This document shows, piece after piece, positions 35,921 through 44,904 of a stretch of 64,000 bases of DNA; position 1 is the stretch's first letter, and every line of letters starts with the position of its first letter. The position numbers and the translations under genes were made by a program. The notes under the pieces were generated by a model that saw nothing but the letters and a program-made list of their open reading frames with translations, did no database searches and was not told where the DNA came from. The stretch comes from JASDSY01 sp041441465 (GTDB taxonomy: Bacteria; Muiribacteriota; UBA9980). The DNA is taken from assembly GCA_041441465.1 (NCBI GenBank), contig JASDSY010000012.1:1-64000 (forward strand). The letters run 5' to 3'.

Positions 35921-36544
35921 ATGTCTAAAAATATAACGAAAGAACAGATTATAAATACCGCTCTTGTCTTAATAAATCGCAAAAACGGTTCTGGAAACGT
36001 TAACTTAAGAGAGATTGCCAGAGAGCTGAAGTGCGCGCATACGAATATATATAATTATTACGATGATATAGGGCAGCTCATCTGGGGATGCGCCGAAGCT
36101 ATTCTTTCGCAGTCCGAACAGGTTATAATTAACAAACTGAGCGAAAAAAAAAGTAAACATGATAAATTGATTTTAAAAGTTTTTTTTGAAACTATTGCCG
36201 ATTTTTATCTTGAAAATCGCGGTTGGTTCAAATTGATATGGCTCGATAACGTAAATGGTGAAAAACCCCCGGAAGTACGTGACGCCACTGCCAGGACGGT
36301 AAAAACTTTTAAAAATATTATATGCAATTTTTTTCATGGCGAAATAACACCGCGGCAGGCTTATCGTATTCTTCATAACGTTCATTGTTATCTTCTGGGA
36401 GAAATAATTTCTTTTATTTCAGGGCGGGGGTTTATAACAAACCGTCAGAAATTTCATTCGTATGTCGTGAATGAATGTGTAAAGATGATTAAGTTATTGG
36501 TTTTTTCAATAAAAAACGAAAAAATTAATATGCTCATTTTATAA
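35921..36544 (+). CDS. TetR/AcrR-family transcriptional regulator
   Basis: 207 aa. The N-terminal helix-turn-helix is clear: ITKEQIINTALVLI, then VNLREIARELKCAHTNIYNYYDDIGQLIW (recognition helix near 42-52). The C-terminal ligand-binding half is all helical and gives no inducer clue. ATG 35921 follows GAGG. It is followed after 48 bases by a small membrane protein, probably in the same transcript, and preceded by a promoter overlapped by a 34-bp palindrome, so it most likely represses itself and its partner until a ligand binds. Confidence 0.9.
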   Translation: MSKNITKEQIINTALVLINRKNGSGNVNLREIARELKCAHTNIYNYYDDIGQLIWGCAEAILSQSEQVIINKLSEKKSKHDKLILKVFFETIADFYLENRGWFKLIWLDNVNGEKPPEVRDATARTVKTFKNIICNFFHGEITPRQAYRILHNVHCYLLGEIISFISGRGFITNRQKFHSYVVNECVKMIKLLVFSIKNEKINMLIL

Positions 36545-36592
36545 CCCCGGTAATATCGAGTAATTCATATTAATCGCAAAAGGAGAAGAATT

Positions 36593-37024
36593 ATGTCGAA
36601 CCGAAATAGTATTCCTGCCGGCGTAAAATTAATAATAGGCGTTAATGTTCTGGCTATAATTGTAACCTGTATTTTCTGGCTGCTGGTATATTTAAAATTA
36701 TTTCACGCGCCGCAATTAGATGTTCAATTGGAAAAATCAGCATTAGCTTCGACGTTTGGGTTTATGATCGCTGACATATTATATGCCGTTCCATGTCTCA
36801 TATTAAGTTTGCGAGGGCTTTATAAATTAGATTTCAACGGTTTTATTTTTGCCCAGCTGGCCAATATTTTGTGGTTTTATTCAGTTACGGCAGTTTTAAT
36901 CAGGGATGTTTATATGACAAATTTGACTCCAGGCGATTTTGTATTTATGCCCTTTGTAGTATTTTCGATATGGGCGGCCGCTTATTTATGGAAACAAAGA
37001 AATATATTCATTCCGAGCCGTTGA
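36593..37024 (+). CDS. small four-helix membrane protein in the tetR operon
   Basis: 143 aa with four predicted membrane helices (about 10-32, 48-70, 78-98, 112-135) and no signal peptide cleavage motif. I do not recognise the family. ATG 36593 follows AAAGGAG. Its place behind an autoregulated TetR gene suggests that it is the regulated function, perhaps coping with a small hydrophobic compound, but this is inferred from position only. Confidence 0.7.
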   Translation: MSNRNSIPAGVKLIIGVNVLAIIVTCIFWLLVYLKLFHAPQLDVQLEKSALASTFGFMIADILYAVPCLILSLRGLYKLDFNGFIFAQLANILWFYSVTAVLIRDVYMTNLTPGDFVFMPFVVFSIWAAAYLWKQRNIFIPSR

Positions 37025-37323
37025 TTTATCCGGGAAATATTATTTAAATATTGATTTTTTTTTATGCGCATGATAATATATGAACCAAGAAGTTCTTTAT
37101 TTATTGATGTTTTTTATGGTTATTATAAAAACATTTTTTGGAAATTCTTAGATATTTAGAAAAGTTGATGCCGTAAAAATATCGCCTGTTATGATTTTAT
37201 TTTGTTATAACAAAGTTATGATAATCTTTCGTGATAAAAATCGTTTGACTTGCGTCGAGATTAATCAGAACCAGAAAATGATTGGCGATATATAAATTAA
37301 AATATTTTATTGTGTGGGGGCAA
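37025..37323 (+). other. 299-bp AT-rich intergenic region
   Basis: Between the small membrane protein and the TtcA-type gene. It is very AT-rich. I see no convincing RNA gene, coding frame or strong promoter pair. Confidence 0.4.
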
Positions 37324-38061
37324 ATGATTCCATTAAGCCAGGTAATTTCAAAAAAAATAGGCCGCGCGATTTTTGATTATAAAATGATAAAAGAAAACGA
37401 TAAAATCCTCGTGGCAGTATCGGGCGGCAAGGACTCGCTTACGATGCTTTATGATTTGATTCAGCGCAGAAAATCGTTTCCTATTCATTACGATATTGTG
37501 GCCGCGCACATAAAAACCGATTTCGATAACGGCTGTCAAAAAAATGTTTTAGAGGATATTTTTCAAAAATGGAATGTCGATTACCGCATAGTTAACGTTT
37601 CGGTCGTTGACCGCTTAAAACCCGGGAAAAAAATGAACTGTTACTGGTGTTCGACGCAGCGCAGAATCGAGCTTATGAAATTATCCGATGAATTGGGCTG
37701 CAGCAAAGTGGCGCTCGGGCATCATCTCGACGATATAGTAGAGACATTTTTAATGAATATATGTTTGAAAGGCCAGATCTCCACGATGCTGCCGGTTCTT
37801 GAATATAAAAAATTCCCTCATACCGTAATACGGCCGCTCGCTCTGGTTCCTGAACATATGATAATAAAATTCACCAAGTCGCTCGGTATCGATAGTATCA
37901 CCTGTAAATGCCCGTATGGGACGAATTCCGGCCGTAAGGAAATTAAGGAAGTCGTTAAGTTGATAACGGATAAAAATAAATTCGCGCTTGAAAATATTTT
38001 TAAGGCGATGCATAATGTAAAGCCGGATTTTCTTATTAATCAGGAAAATCTTGGAGAATAA
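37324..38061 (+). CDS. TtcA/TilS-family PP-loop tRNA-modifying ATPase
   Basis: 245-aa PP-loop ATP pyrophosphatase. SGGKDS (about 35) binds and adenylates with ATP; CYWC at about 103-106 and the later Cys in CKCPYG are the TtcA-type Fe-S ligands; LGHHLDDIVETFLMN and NSGRKEIKE complete the family set. TtcA thiolates cytidine 32 of tRNA, and relatives act on other positions, so the exact nucleotide is uncertain. ATG 37324 is chosen, with GGGGG just upstream; a GTG 12 bases earlier and a distal TTG are alternatives. A hairpin terminator follows. Confidence 0.85.
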   Translation: MIPLSQVISKKIGRAIFDYKMIKENDKILVAVSGGKDSLTMLYDLIQRRKSFPIHYDIVAAHIKTDFDNGCQKNVLEDIFQKWNVDYRIVNVSVVDRLKPGKKMNCYWCSTQRRIELMKLSDELGCSKVALGHHLDDIVETFLMNICLKGQISTMLPVLEYKKFPHTVIRPLALVPEHMIIKFTKSLGIDSITCKCPYGTNSGRKEIKEVVKLITDKNKFALENIFKAMHNVKPDFLINQENLGE

Positions 38062-38375
38062 TTAAAATGTTAAGTTTATAAGTTAATAGAAATAAAAAAC
38101 GGCTGTTTAGAAAGGCAACTTTTGAGACAGCCGCTTTATTATCCTGTAAATACTTCATAGCGTTTCAGAGTTTTTATATCCGACGCGGCAGGGGCAGTTT
38201 GGTAATTCTCAAATTATTTTTTAATCAATATTTTTAGGGCGATCGAAAAAAATTGTAATAATTTAATTATTTTATAGGTACAAAAATTAATTTTAAAAAA
38301 AGCAAAAAATGACAAACATGGTTTGAATTAAGTTTGTTATAATGACCTTAATAAAAAAATGGAGGTTATTAAACA
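38062..38375 (+). other. 314-bp intergenic region with terminator and leader of the DJ-1 gene
   Basis: It holds a terminator hairpin near 38098-38140 and a possible TATAAT at about 38337-38343, close to the next gene. No coding or RNA gene seen. Confidence 0.45.
38096..38142 (+). terminator. terminator after the TtcA-type gene
   Basis: ACGGCTGTTT and the facing GACAGCCG arm form a 7-8-bp stem around a 20-base loop, preceded by an A-run and followed by CTTTATT. Confidence 0.65.
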
Positions 38376-39101
38376 ATGAACAAACTCTTAAAAATCTCAT
38401 TATTATTTTTTGCAATGTCGTTATTATTCAACTCGGCTTTATTTGCGGCTGTATATGAACCGGTAAAGTTCGAGGATGTCGATTCGGGAATGCCTTATGA
38501 TGTAAAACAGGTTCCGGTTACAAAGCCTGACTCGCTTAAGGGAATAAAAATTGCCGTTATTGCGGCTCATGGTTTCGAGGAAGTGGAAGCTACTTATCCT
38601 ATCGATTATCTCGGCGTCCGCGGTGCTGCGATCGAAGTTATAACGCCCGATTGGATAAAAGGCAGAGTAATGGCGGTAAGATTTTTAAAACCGTCGTTAT
38701 GGATCCCGGTTACAAAACAAATATCCCAGGCTAAGGCCGAGGATTATGACATGATATTAATCCCTGGCGGCGCTTGGAATCCGATAATAATGAGAACTGA
38801 CGGACAGATACTGGATTTTATAAAAAAAGCCAATGAGAATAAACTTTTAATAACGAGCATTTGCCACGGTCCGCAGGTGCTTTTGAGCGCCGGTATTATT
38901 AAAGGGAAAACGGCGACCGGTGTAGGCGATATAAGGGGCGATATGAAAAACGGCGGAGTCAATGTTATAGAAAACCTTCCGGTTGTAGTGGACGGCAATA
39001 TATTGACAAGCCGCGATCCTAAAGACCTCGCTGAATTTTGCATGGCTATCGAAAAATACCTTGCGGTAAAAAATAAATCAAGGAATGTACTAAAAAAATA
39101 A
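38376..39101 (+). CDS. exported DJ-1/PfpI-family protein
   Basis: 241 aa. A signal peptide (LLKISLLFFAMSLLFNSALFA, cleaved near 24) precedes a class-I glutamine-amidotransferase-like DJ-1/PfpI domain. The nucleophile Cys lies in ITSICHGPQVLL (about 172) with the adjacent His, and the conserved Glu is probably in HGFEEVEATYP near 71. Family members act as deglycases, chaperones or proteases; most are cytoplasmic, so a secretory signal is noteworthy. ATG 38376 follows GGAGG. A bidirectional terminator closes the gene. Confidence 0.86.
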   Translation: MNKLLKISLLFFAMSLLFNSALFAAVYEPVKFEDVDSGMPYDVKQVPVTKPDSLKGIKIAVIAAHGFEEVEATYPIDYLGVRGAAIEVITPDWIKGRVMAVRFLKPSLWIPVTKQISQAKAEDYDMILIPGGAWNPIIMRTDGQILDFIKKANENKLLITSICHGPQVLLSAGIIKGKTATGVGDIRGDMKNGGVNVIENLPVVVDGNILTSRDPKDLAEFCMAIEKYLAVKNKSRNVLKK

Positions 39102-39192
39102 CAGCCTGACAGGTTCGCCTAAAATAGTTTCTTATTTTATGGATGATATTAATTAAAACACAGTTTACATTTTTATATAGTTTAAACAAAAT

Positions 39193-39232
39193 AAAAAATA
39201 CGGCCTTAAAAAATTAGTGGCCGTATTTTTTT
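39193..39232. terminator. bidirectional terminator
   Basis: AAAAAATACGGCC (39193-39205) pairs with GGCCGTATTTTTT (39219-39231) around a 13-base loop. It serves the convergent DJ-1 and chemoreceptor genes. Confidence 0.92.
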
Positions 39233-39258
39233 ATTTAATTTTTGTTCGTTAATTCTTA

Positions 39259-41955
39259 TTACGCCTGCGGAAGAAGATTATTATTATTCTCTTGGTATCG
39301 AGTTTCGGAATTATCGGTTTCGTTAATTTTAAATTTATTGATTAATGTTTGCAATTCGACTGCGTTAGAAGATAATTCTTCGCTGGCTGCCGCGGTTTCT
39401 TCGGCAGTGGCGGTGTTTTGCTGCGTTATATTGTCGAGTTGCGATAAACCTTGGTTAATTTGGATTATTCCGCTTGTCTGTTCTTTGGTCATTGCAGTGA
39501 TCTCGTTTACCAATAAGGTTGTTTTGCTTGATTTCGCGGATATATTTCCAAGGACTTCGGCGGTTTCGCGGGTGATTTTCGAGCCTGCTTCCGAACGTTC
39601 TATGGAGGTTTCTATCAGCGACGCAGTTTCTTTGGCAGCTTTGGCGCTTCTTTGAGCGAGATTTCTTACTTCTTCGGCGACTACAGTGAAACCCTTGCCG
39701 TGTTTTCCCGCCCTTGCCGCTTCTACGGCGGCGTTTAGTGCGAGAAGATTTGTCTGGAAAGCTATTTCGTCTATTACTTTAATTATTTTTGATATGTTGC
39801 CGGCTGATTCGCTTATGGCCTTCATCGCATTAAGCAGTTCGGTCATTTTTGAATTGCCCGTGTCTGCTGCACCTTTGGCTTCCATGGCGACCGCATTCGC
39901 AGCCGCTGCATTTTCGGCGCTTTTTTTCGATTGCGAAGCCACCTGCTGCATCGAAGCCGATATTTCTTCAAGCGAGCTCGCTGATGAAGTGGATGTTTGA
40001 GATAACGTCTGGCTAGCGGCCGCCACCTGGCGTGAACCGTTGTTCACCAGCGCGACCACGTTCTTGAATGTTGAAAGGACCATATTTATTGAAGAAATAG
40101 TGGCGTTTAAGGCTTCTTTTATTATTGCGTGATCGCCTTTATAAGTTCCTTTCATTGTCACTTGAAAATTTCCATCCGCCATTTGTTTCAAACACTCTGC
40201 CGCTTCTTCGATAGGTTTTATCGAAGCGTCAAGCGTGTTGTTAACGCCTTCTATAATCTGTCTGTAACCTCCGTTGAATTTCGAAAAATTTCCTCTTACT
40301 TTTAAATTGCCGTTAGATGAGGCAGTTGCCAAATTAATCATTTCGGATATTAAATTTTGCAAGTTATTTTTTAATCCGTCCAATTTTTCGTTTAAAATAG
40401 CCTGTTTACCTGGTAACTTTTCGAGCTGTATAGAAAAATCGCCTTTAATAGCGTAAAAATCGAGAACCTTTAATATTTTATTTATGTTGTTTATATGTAT
40501 TTTTATGGCTTCGTTGACGCCTTCGGCCATTTTTTTATACGCGCCGGAAAATTGCGTTTCTTCGATGAAAAAATCTATATCTCCGGCTTTTTGCTCTGAA
40601 TACATTTTATTTACAGACTCTATGAAGCCGTTAAGATTTGAAATTAAGTTGTTTAAATTCGCTACTGTCGCTCTGAAGCTGCCCTGATAGCTTGTTTCAT
40701 CTATCGGCGGAGGGATTTCGCCCCGGGAAATCATTGATATGTAATTTGCTGTTATATTTATCGGCTTTTCGAAAGCTGTCATTATCGAATTGATTCCTTC
40801 TACGATAGGACGAAATTCGTAATTAATTTTAGACGTATTGCTTCTTGTGTCGATTTGGCCGCGCATTACGGCTTGCACCAGGCCTTCGCATTCAGTAGTA
40901 AGGTCTTTGATATTACCTGATATATTTTTAGAAATTAGAAAAATTGCTATTATTATAAAAAACATCGACAGAGCTCCGCAAATTATCGAGAAATTTGTTA
41001 TCTCTTTGACGCCTTGAAGAGCTTTGTTCATAGGGATTCCGATCATCACAGACCATGGTTTTTCTGAAATCCCGATTTTCATAGGAACGAACAGATTATA
41101 AAATTCGGTTTCATAAGTATCTGAATATTCAAACTGTTGAAATTCATTTCCAGCTTTTATATGTTCCTTTATTTTTAATTCCTGCGGCGATGTTCCAAAG
41201 TCTTTGTTTAAATAACCAGCGTCGCCGTGGGCAGCATATAATCCCTTATTTGTTATTAAACGTGCGTACCCCGTTTCGTAAGGTTTGACTTTTTTTATCA
41301 TTTCCTGGATTTGATCCAGAGATATATCCACACCGGCTACACCGAGTGTTTTACCGTCTACTTTTATTGGTACGCAAATGCTTATCAACAGGATGTCACG
41401 TCCGCCAACCTGATATATAAATGGGTCCATGATTGCTTCTTTTTCTGTTGTCAGCGGAATTTTATAATAATCGCTTGCCGGCGATGGTGCTTCATAATCT
41501 ACAATGGGCTCAAGTTTTATTTCGCCGGCGCCTCTGTTGTAATATGAAATGAAACGGCCGGTTCCATCGCTGCCGGGTTTGTTTATGAATTCTGAATCAC
41601 GTCCGTCGTAGGCGTTTGGTTCCCAGCCAACCCATACTCCAAGATAAGAAGGATTTGCTTCAAGCACTTTTTTGAGTATAGCGTTGCCTGCGTCGCGATC
41701 AGGCGGTATTTTGGAAGATTTTATTCCGGAGAATGCCGTAGCTATAGTCCTTGCAGTATAAAGTGCCGTTTCGAATTCGGAATTGATTTCTGATTTATAA
41801 GTAAGCGCTAACGATTTTGCGTATTCAAGCACTTGCTTTTTCGTCATTGCGTTTGAACGGCTGCTTATGAATGTTATTGTAAATGAAAATCCTATTAAAA
41901 CAATAATTCCCACAAAAATGAGTATTTTCCCTCCGGTGCTTAATTTTGAAAACAT
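39259..41955 (-). CDS. methyl-accepting chemotaxis protein with dCache sensor
   Basis: 898-aa transmembrane chemoreceptor. Helix 1 at about 10-30, a periplasmic double-Cache domain (about 35-310; WVGWEPNAYDGRDSEF and GVDISLDQIQ are Cache-like), helix 2 at about 322-345, then an unusually long linker of HAMP-like and repeated helical units (about 345-635; FVESVNKMYSEQKAGDI, GNLKVRGNFSKF), and the signalling domain (about 640-870) with the hairpin tip EIAFQTNLLALNAAVEAARAG. No C-terminal CheR-tethering pentapeptide is evident. No che genes lie nearby. ATG 41955 follows AAAGGAG. Small organic acids or amino acids are usual dCache ligands, but this is not readable here. Confidence 0.93.
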   Translation of the reverse strand: MFSKLSTGGKILIFVGIIVLIGFSFTITFISSRSNAMTKKQVLEYAKSLALTYKSEINSEFETALYTARTIATAFSGIKSSKIPPDRDAGNAILKKVLEANPSYLGVWVGWEPNAYDGRDSEFINKPGSDGTGRFISYYNRGAGEIKLEPIVDYEAPSPASDYYKIPLTTEKEAIMDPFIYQVGGRDILLISICVPIKVDGKTLGVAGVDISLDQIQEMIKKVKPYETGYARLITNKGLYAAHGDAGYLNKDFGTSPQELKIKEHIKAGNEFQQFEYSDTYETEFYNLFVPMKIGISEKPWSVMIGIPMNKALQGVKEITNFSIICGALSMFFIIIAIFLISKNISGNIKDLTTECEGLVQAVMRGQIDTRSNTSKINYEFRPIVEGINSIMTAFEKPINITANYISMISRGEIPPPIDETSYQGSFRATVANLNNLISNLNGFIESVNKMYSEQKAGDIDFFIEETQFSGAYKKMAEGVNEAIKIHINNINKILKVLDFYAIKGDFSIQLEKLPGKQAILNEKLDGLKNNLQNLISEMINLATASSNGNLKVRGNFSKFNGGYRQIIEGVNNTLDASIKPIEEAAECLKQMADGNFQVTMKGTYKGDHAIIKEALNATISSINMVLSTFKNVVALVNNGSRQVAAASQTLSQTSTSSASSLEEISASMQQVASQSKKSAENAAAANAVAMEAKGAADTGNSKMTELLNAMKAISESAGNISKIIKVIDEIAFQTNLLALNAAVEAARAGKHGKGFTVVAEEVRNLAQRSAKAAKETASLIETSIERSEAGSKITRETAEVLGNISAKSSKTTLLVNEITAMTKEQTSGIIQINQGLSQLDNITQQNTATAEETAAASEELSSNAVELQTLINKFKINETDNSETRYQENNNNLLPQA

Positions 41956-42005
41956 TGCAAATTACTCCTTTCGTTAGTTGCTACACGAATAAAAAAATGT
42001 CTGAA

Positions 42006-42461
42006 TCAGTTATTATTTAAATGAGATAACTTAACAGTATCAAGCCAGTATTTACAAACTCCCTTGAGCGCGTCAACAAGGGCCATGAATGTGACCGGTT
42101 TGGTTACAAATCCGTTGACCCCCATTAAATATGTTTTTTTAATATCTTCTTCATAATTGGAAGTTGTAAGTACTATGACGGGAATATTATGCAGTTCCGG
42201 GTCGCTTTTTATTTCTTTTAATGCCTCGCGACCGTCTTTACGAGGCATGTTCAGGTCAAGCAGTATGATTGCAGGTGTTTTATAATTTGAACAATCGGAA
42301 TAAGCTTTTCTTTTTTTTAAGTAATCCAGAAGCTCTTCGCCGTCTTTGACGAAGAAAAGTTCATGCGGTATTTCGGCGATCTCAAAAGCTTCGCTGATTA
42401 GATTTCTGTCTTCAGGATCGTCATCGGCAATCAATATTCTGAATGTGTTTTTTTCCGTCAT
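42006..42461 (-). CDS. Rcp1-type single-domain response regulator
   Basis: 151-aa stand-alone receiver. Acidic pocket IADDDPED, phosphoacceptor Asp in ILLDLNMPRKDG, Thr in VLTTS and Lys in VTKPVTF. The residues around LNMP and the C-terminal helix are typical of Rcp1-like regulators paired with PAS/phytochrome-like kinases. I chose ATG 42461, preceded by GGAG at seven bases, over an upstream start; this leaves a short gap-free junction with the kinase. With no output domain it probably acts through protein contact. Confidence 0.9.
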   Translation of the reverse strand: MTEKNTFRILIADDDPEDRNLISEAFEIAEIPHELFFVKDGEELLDYLKKRKAYSDCSNYKTPAIILLDLNMPRKDGREALKEIKSDPELHNIPVIVLTTSNYEEDIKKTYLMGVNGFVTKPVTFMALVDALKGVCKYWLDTVKLSHLNNN

Positions 42462-42477
42462 GATAAGCTCCATATTT

Positions 42478-43722
42478 TTACAAATTGAATGTGACAATAA
42501 ATTCCGCGCCGTTTCCTTCGTTTCCTATTGCCTTGATCGATCCGCCATGGCTGTGAATGATCTTACGGCAAATTGGAAGTCCTATTCCAACGCCGTCATA
42601 CGCTTCCGGCGGATTAAATTTTTCGAACAAGTTAAAAATTTTGCCGCTATATTCATTTTTAAAGCCTATTCCGTTATCCGTTATTTTAACTTCAACTTTA
42701 TTTTGACTTGTTATCCTATGATTAATTGTTATTTTTAGCGGTATATTTTTATTTCTGAATTTTACTGAGTTATCAAGTATATTATAAAATAATATTTGTA
42801 ATAATTCACTGTCGCCGGTGACCGCGGGAACCCTCTCATCTATTTCGAAATCGATATTTACGGCTTGATATTTTTTTATTATTTTGTTTTTTGACTTGTT
42901 TATCAGGTCCAGCAAATTAACTTTTTCTAATTTTTGAAAATTGCGCGCGGCCATAGTATATTCGAGAAGCGCATTTAACAAAAGCCTTATTTTTTTGTTC
43001 TCATTGAAAATTTTATCAAGATACAAATTTCCGCATTCGTCAAGCAGGCGGCCGCATTTTAATTTTAGCATGTCGCAAAAATTTTGAGCTTTCCTTAAAG
43101 GCTCCTGCAGATCGTGCGAAGCGATATAGGCGAAATCACGTAATTCCTCATTAAATCTTTCCAGCGCGATATTTTTTTCTTCGAGCTCTTTGAGCTGGCG
43201 GGCAATGGTTGTTTCCGCTTCGATTCGTTTGGTTATGTCCTCGGCAAATCCTTCGAAATATTCGATAACGCCGGTTTCTGAATAAACCACCTGTATATTT
43301 AATGACGTATACATTATTGATCCGTCTTTTTTATAATATCGTGTAGTTAAATTTATTGCTTTGCCGTCTCTTTTTAAAATTTCTATTATGCGCTCGCGGT
43401 CGGCCTGGTCTACATAAAGCTGCGTTCCTAAATCTGAAACGCAGTTCATTAATTCTTCGGGCGATTCATAGCCGAACATTCGCGCGAGAGCCTGATTAGC
43501 GCTAATGAATTTGCCGTCTGGCGTAGTTTGGAATATTCCGTTCAGCGCGTTTTTAAATAAATTATAATATTTTTCCTCGGCTTTTTTTAATTCGGCGATA
43601 TTTTCCTGAAGCGCCGGATAATAGCTTTTATGAACGGAATTTTCGCCGAAGCCTATTATCTTCTCAAATAAGTCGCCGGCCGGTCCGGTTATATCATTTT
43701 CATTATCAGAAGGCTTCTTCAT
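42478..43722 (-). CDS. PAS-domain sensor histidine kinase
   Basis: 414 aa, no membrane segment. PAS/PAC at about 45-170 (GIFQTTPDGKFISANQAL, EYFEGFAEDITKR). HisKA with His near 210 in YIASHDLQEPLRK, the variant box common in phytochrome-type kinases. HATPase with NILDNSVKF, DNGIGF and GVGIGLPIC. It overlaps the alcohol dehydrogenase gene by 17 bases and is followed at once by its probable partner receiver, so a kinase-receiver pair is part of the dehydrogenase operon. Signal unknown. ATG 43722 follows GAGG. Confidence 0.92.
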   Translation of the reverse strand: MKKPSDNENDITGPAGDLFEKIIGFGENSVHKSYYPALQENIAELKKAEEKYYNLFKNALNGIFQTTPDGKFISANQALARMFGYESPEELMNCVSDLGTQLYVDQADRERIIEILKRDGKAINLTTRYYKKDGSIMYTSLNIQVVYSETGVIEYFEGFAEDITKRIEAETTIARQLKELEEKNIALERFNEELRDFAYIASHDLQEPLRKAQNFCDMLKLKCGRLLDECGNLYLDKIFNENKKIRLLLNALLEYTMAARNFQKLEKVNLLDLINKSKNKIIKKYQAVNIDFEIDERVPAVTGDSELLQILFYNILDNSVKFRNKNIPLKITINHRITSQNKVEVKITDNGIGFKNEYSGKIFNLFEKFNPPEAYDGVGIGLPICRKIIHSHGGSIKAIGNEGNGAEFIVTFNL

Positions 43723-44851
43723 AGATAACCTCTAAATCTTTTTTTGATGCCTGGCGCGGATTGGTTAAAAGGCACGGATCGTTATGCGCTTTGGCGGCCA
43801 GAGTTGGCAAGTCAGATTCTTTAACTCCGCATTTCGATAATGATTTTAGTATTCCGACATTAGTCTTCATCTCTAAAATTTTATTGACTATATCTTTTTG
43901 AGTTATTTTTTTTGATTTTATTCCAAGCAATTCTCCGATTTTGTTGTAACGGTCGCTTGCCGCCGTATAATTAAAATTTATAACATGGCTGAGGAGTATG
44001 GCGTTGCATTCGCCGTGCGGCAGGTCAAGAAACCCTCCGAGGCTGTGCGCCATAGAATGGACAGCGCCGAGTATGGCATTTGAAAATGCCAGACCCGCTT
44101 CCATGCTGGCAAACATTATTTTTTCACGGAGTGTGATGTCGTTTGGATTTTTTACGGCCGTTTCAAGATTTTCAGAAAGGATTTTTATGGCCTCGACGGC
44201 GTGTACGTCGGTTAACGGCGAACTTGCCTTTGAGACGAAGGCTTCGACAGCGTGAGTCAAGGCGTCCATGCCGGTACAAGCGGTCAAATAATGGTCCATG
44301 GTTATTGTAGTTTCCGGATCGATCAAAGAGATATCAGGCACTATCGATTTGCTTATTATTGCGATCTTGACTAATTCTTTTTCATTTAAAATTATCGAAA
44401 ATTGGGATACATCAGCGGATGTCCCGGCCGTCGTAGGAATGAAAATAAACGGCGGTCCGGGAATTCTGATTTTATCTACGCCTTCGAATTGAAGCACGTG
44501 AAGTTTATTTGTCGCCACAATTCCTATGCCTTTAGCGCAGTCCATTGGACTTCCGCCGCCGACAGAGATTATGGCGTCGCATTTTTCGGCGTTATAAACT
44601 TCAGCGCCGCGCATTACTTCTTCAGAACGCGGGTTCGGGGAGACATCGGAAAAAATTCTGTATTTGATACGTTCCGCGTCGAGCGCCGCTTTTATATCTT
44701 CAGTCCAGCCGGCATTTATGACACCGGGATCGGTGACCAACAATACGTTAGTAGCCGCCAGATGTTTTGCGTAACGTCCGGCCAGCTTTCGGGCGCCTAC
44801 GCCGAATACAATTTCCGGCGCCACAAACTTGCGAAGAGATATATGTTCCAT
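43706..44851 (-). CDS. iron-containing (group III) alcohol dehydrogenase
   Basis: 381-aa NAD(P)-dependent dehydrogenase. The nucleotide-binding part has ISVGGGSPMDCAKG and IPTTAGTSADVS. Metal ligands lie in DALTHAVEAF (Asp/His) and HSMAHSLGGFLDLPHGECNA (two His). Family members reduce or oxidise small aldehydes and alcohols such as lactaldehyde, 1,3-propanediol or butanol; the substrate is not readable. ATG 44851 follows GGGAGG. It sits 53 bases behind the molybdenum hydroxylase genes and overlaps the kinase, which links the redox enzymes with a sensory pair. Confidence 0.92.
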   Translation of the reverse strand: MEHISLRKFVAPEIVFGVGARKLAGRYAKHLAATNVLLVTDPGVINAGWTEDIKAALDAERIKYRIFSDVSPNPRSEEVMRGAEVYNAEKCDAIISVGGGSPMDCAKGIGIVATNKLHVLQFEGVDKIRIPGPPFIFIPTTAGTSADVSQFSIILNEKELVKIAIISKSIVPDISLIDPETTITMDHYLTACTGMDALTHAVEAFVSKASSPLTDVHAVEAIKILSENLETAVKNPNDITLREKIMFASMEAGLAFSNAILGAVHSMAHSLGGFLDLPHGECNAILLSHVINFNYTAASDRYNKIGELLGIKSKKITQKDIVNKILEMKTNVGILKSLSKCGVKESDLPTLAAKAHNDPCLLTNPRQASKKDLEVIYEEAF

Positions 44852-44904
44852 AAAAGCCTCCCGCGTTCATTTAAAAAAAACAAAGATATTGCGTTGGAAC
44901 TTTT

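Noticed and set aside
38096..38142. Relationship between the 9.69-kb and 38.1-kb hairpins as copies of a mobile repeat
   Set aside because: They share only AACGGCTG at the base of the stem; loops and flanks differ, so they are ordinary terminators.
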